A DNA stretch of 64,000 nt. It comes from Armatimonadota bacterium (GTDB lineage Bacteria; Armatimonadota; DTGP01; JAKQQT01). Both the position numbers and the translations under genes were made by a program. A model generated the notes under the pieces. That model did no database searches. It was not told where the DNA came from and worked only from the letters and a program-made list of their open reading frames with translations. Location of the stretch: NCBI GenBank assembly GCA_036504095.1, contig DASXVS010000026.1, positions 1 through 64,000 of the forward strand, in the 5' to 3' direction. This document shows, in pieces, positions 63,121 through 64,000 of this stretch (its first letter is position 1; each line of letters starts with the position of its first letter).

Positions 63121-64000
63121 TGGTTGCCTCCTTCCTCGGTCTCCAACGGTCTTGAACGATGGATGGCTCCGATATGGGGTTCGTACGCCGGCGCCGGCCC
63201 CGAACGATCGCCCACCCCGCTTCGTGCATTGCCCACCGCCCATTGTCGCGCGGCCCTTTTTCCCATCCGGCCGAGCCGTTCGTGGTACAGATCGGCTTCC
63301 TGTTTCAGAATCGCGTTCTGAGCGTCATAGAGCGCATCTTCGTAGTCCTGTTCGGACCAGCCAGTCCCCTCCCGCTCGGAATAAAGGCGCATGGTGCGCA
63401 GGAGAATCTCACAGGCGTCAAGGCGTCCCCAGATGTAATCATTTCTGCGCCATCGCTCCTCCAGAAAACCCTGCAGGTGGCCAAGGCCTTCGCCGGCCAG
63501 TTTTCGCGCGGCGGGAGTCTCGTCAACCAACTCATCGCAGGTTATCAGATACAGGTTATTGGTATCGTTTGGGCTGACGCGGACGAGGTCGATGGGCCTC
63601 TTCCCGCCGAGATCCGATATCGCACCCAACACGTACCTGACCGCGTCCACCTTGGTGAACCGGGTCTGTGAGGCCCATCGAATGACGGGCTCCAAGCCAC
63701 CGTCATCGTTGGAGCTCACGCCAAGCGGGCGGGTGTAGTTCAGGAGCGCCGTAACCTGGGCCGCGAACCCGTTGACTCCCGGTGCGGCCCCGCCGGCCAC
63801 ATCCAGACCGGACTCTCTGCGACCCCTCTCCGCCTCTTGAGCGATGGCCTCGAGCCAGCGGGCGAGCGCCGTCATTGGATTCGTGGTGGAGTCCGACATC
63901 AGGCGGGCTATAGCGCTGTTCTGGTCCGCTGCGGAGGTTGCGGTTGCCGGAACCTGTAAGAGAAGGCGGAACGCGAATTCCAGATCGTTCAGCATTTGAA
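63117..64000 (-). CDS. patatin-associated DUF3376 protein, C-terminal part (runs off the window)
   Basis: Visible are 293 codons to the stop at 63117. The segment K-L-A-G-E-G-L-G-H-L-Q-G-F-L-E-E-R-W-R, then N-D-Y-I-W-G-R-L-D-A-C-E, is the signature of the DUF3376 region found at the C-terminus of large patatin-like acyl hydrolases. The catalytic patatin domain would lie beyond 64000. A Met codon at 63995 exists, but the frame is still open at the edge and the family is normally much longer, so the annotation is partial. The C-terminal ~40 residues (R-S-G-V-G-D-R-S-G-P-A-P) look disordered. Coupled to the membrane protein by an ATGA overlap. Acyl-hydrolase function is inferred from the family only. 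Confidence 0.75.
   Translation of the reverse strand, partial: QMLNDLEFAFRLLLQVPATATSAADQNSAIARLMSDSTTNPMTALARWLEAIAQEAERGRRESGLDVAGGAAPGVNGFAAQVTALLNYTRPLGVSSNDDGGLEPVIRWASQTRFTKVDAVRYVLGAISDLGGKRPIDLVRVSPNDTNNLYLITCDELVDETPAARKLAGEGLGHLQGFLEERWRRNDYIWGRLDACEILLRTMRLYSEREGTGWSEQDYEDALYDAQNAILKQEADLYHERLGRMGKRAARQWAVGNARSGVGDRSGPAPAYEPHIGAIHRSRPLETEEGGNQ

Overview
The window (about 60% G+C by eye) comes from a Gram-negative bacterium: it encodes an OmpP1/FadL outer-membrane channel, an RND pump with its periplasmic adaptor, and many secreted proteins with signal peptides. Dockerin-type domains with an R-I-[AV]-G-G signature, Rhs fragments, glycoside hydrolases, an Rrf2-controlled quinol NO reductase and multihaem cytochromes suggest an environmental heterotroph, possibly Armatimonadota or a neighbouring phylum. 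That placement is an inference; no rRNA or tRNA is present to settle it.

Layout. 1-1.3 kb: a broken Rhs gene end with a candidate immunity gene, a second Rhs-core scrap and a possible IS21-type terminus. 1.4-5.9 kb: a large secreted Kelch/FN3-like protein. 6.2-11.7 kb: a nitric oxide cassette (Rrf2 regulator; divergent qNOR, cupin, RIC-type di-iron repair protein, YwiC-like membrane protein, hemerythrin). 11.9-16.2 kb: an operon of large HAD protein, small HAD phosphatase and GH65 phosphorylase. 16.4-23.7 kb: secreted proteins, one with an M64-like zinc motif, and a GH2 enzyme. 23.7-26.5 kb: a low-coding patch with an orphan Rhs gene and a truncated arsR copy.

26.6-39.8 kb is the most system-like part. 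It holds a DUF3795-Rex fusion regulator, an arsR-microprotein-microprotein-DUF302 operon, a hexahaem/cytochrome b/octahaem operon, an OmpP1/FadL channel, and an HlyD-RND-DUF2892 set. Four promoters here carry the heptamer TGTATAT inside A+T-rich, partly palindromic DNA, which fits one regulon, perhaps under the ArsR protein.

39.8-45.3 kb: an agarase-like secreted hydrolase, a URO-D/MtaA-like protein, threonine aldolase, a ChrB-like protein and a cupin. 45.7-62.4 kb: two tandem paralogous zinc metalloprotease-like proteins, a YtkA-like protein and a 2816-residue beta-helix protein made of five ~1.6 kb repeats. 62.5-64 kb: a membrane protein coupled to the C-terminal part of a DUF3376 (patatin-associated) protein that runs off the window.

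Six secreted proteins share dockerin-related domains. Two have recognisable calcium loops. Four end in a degenerate version, three of these finishing in Asn-Pro.
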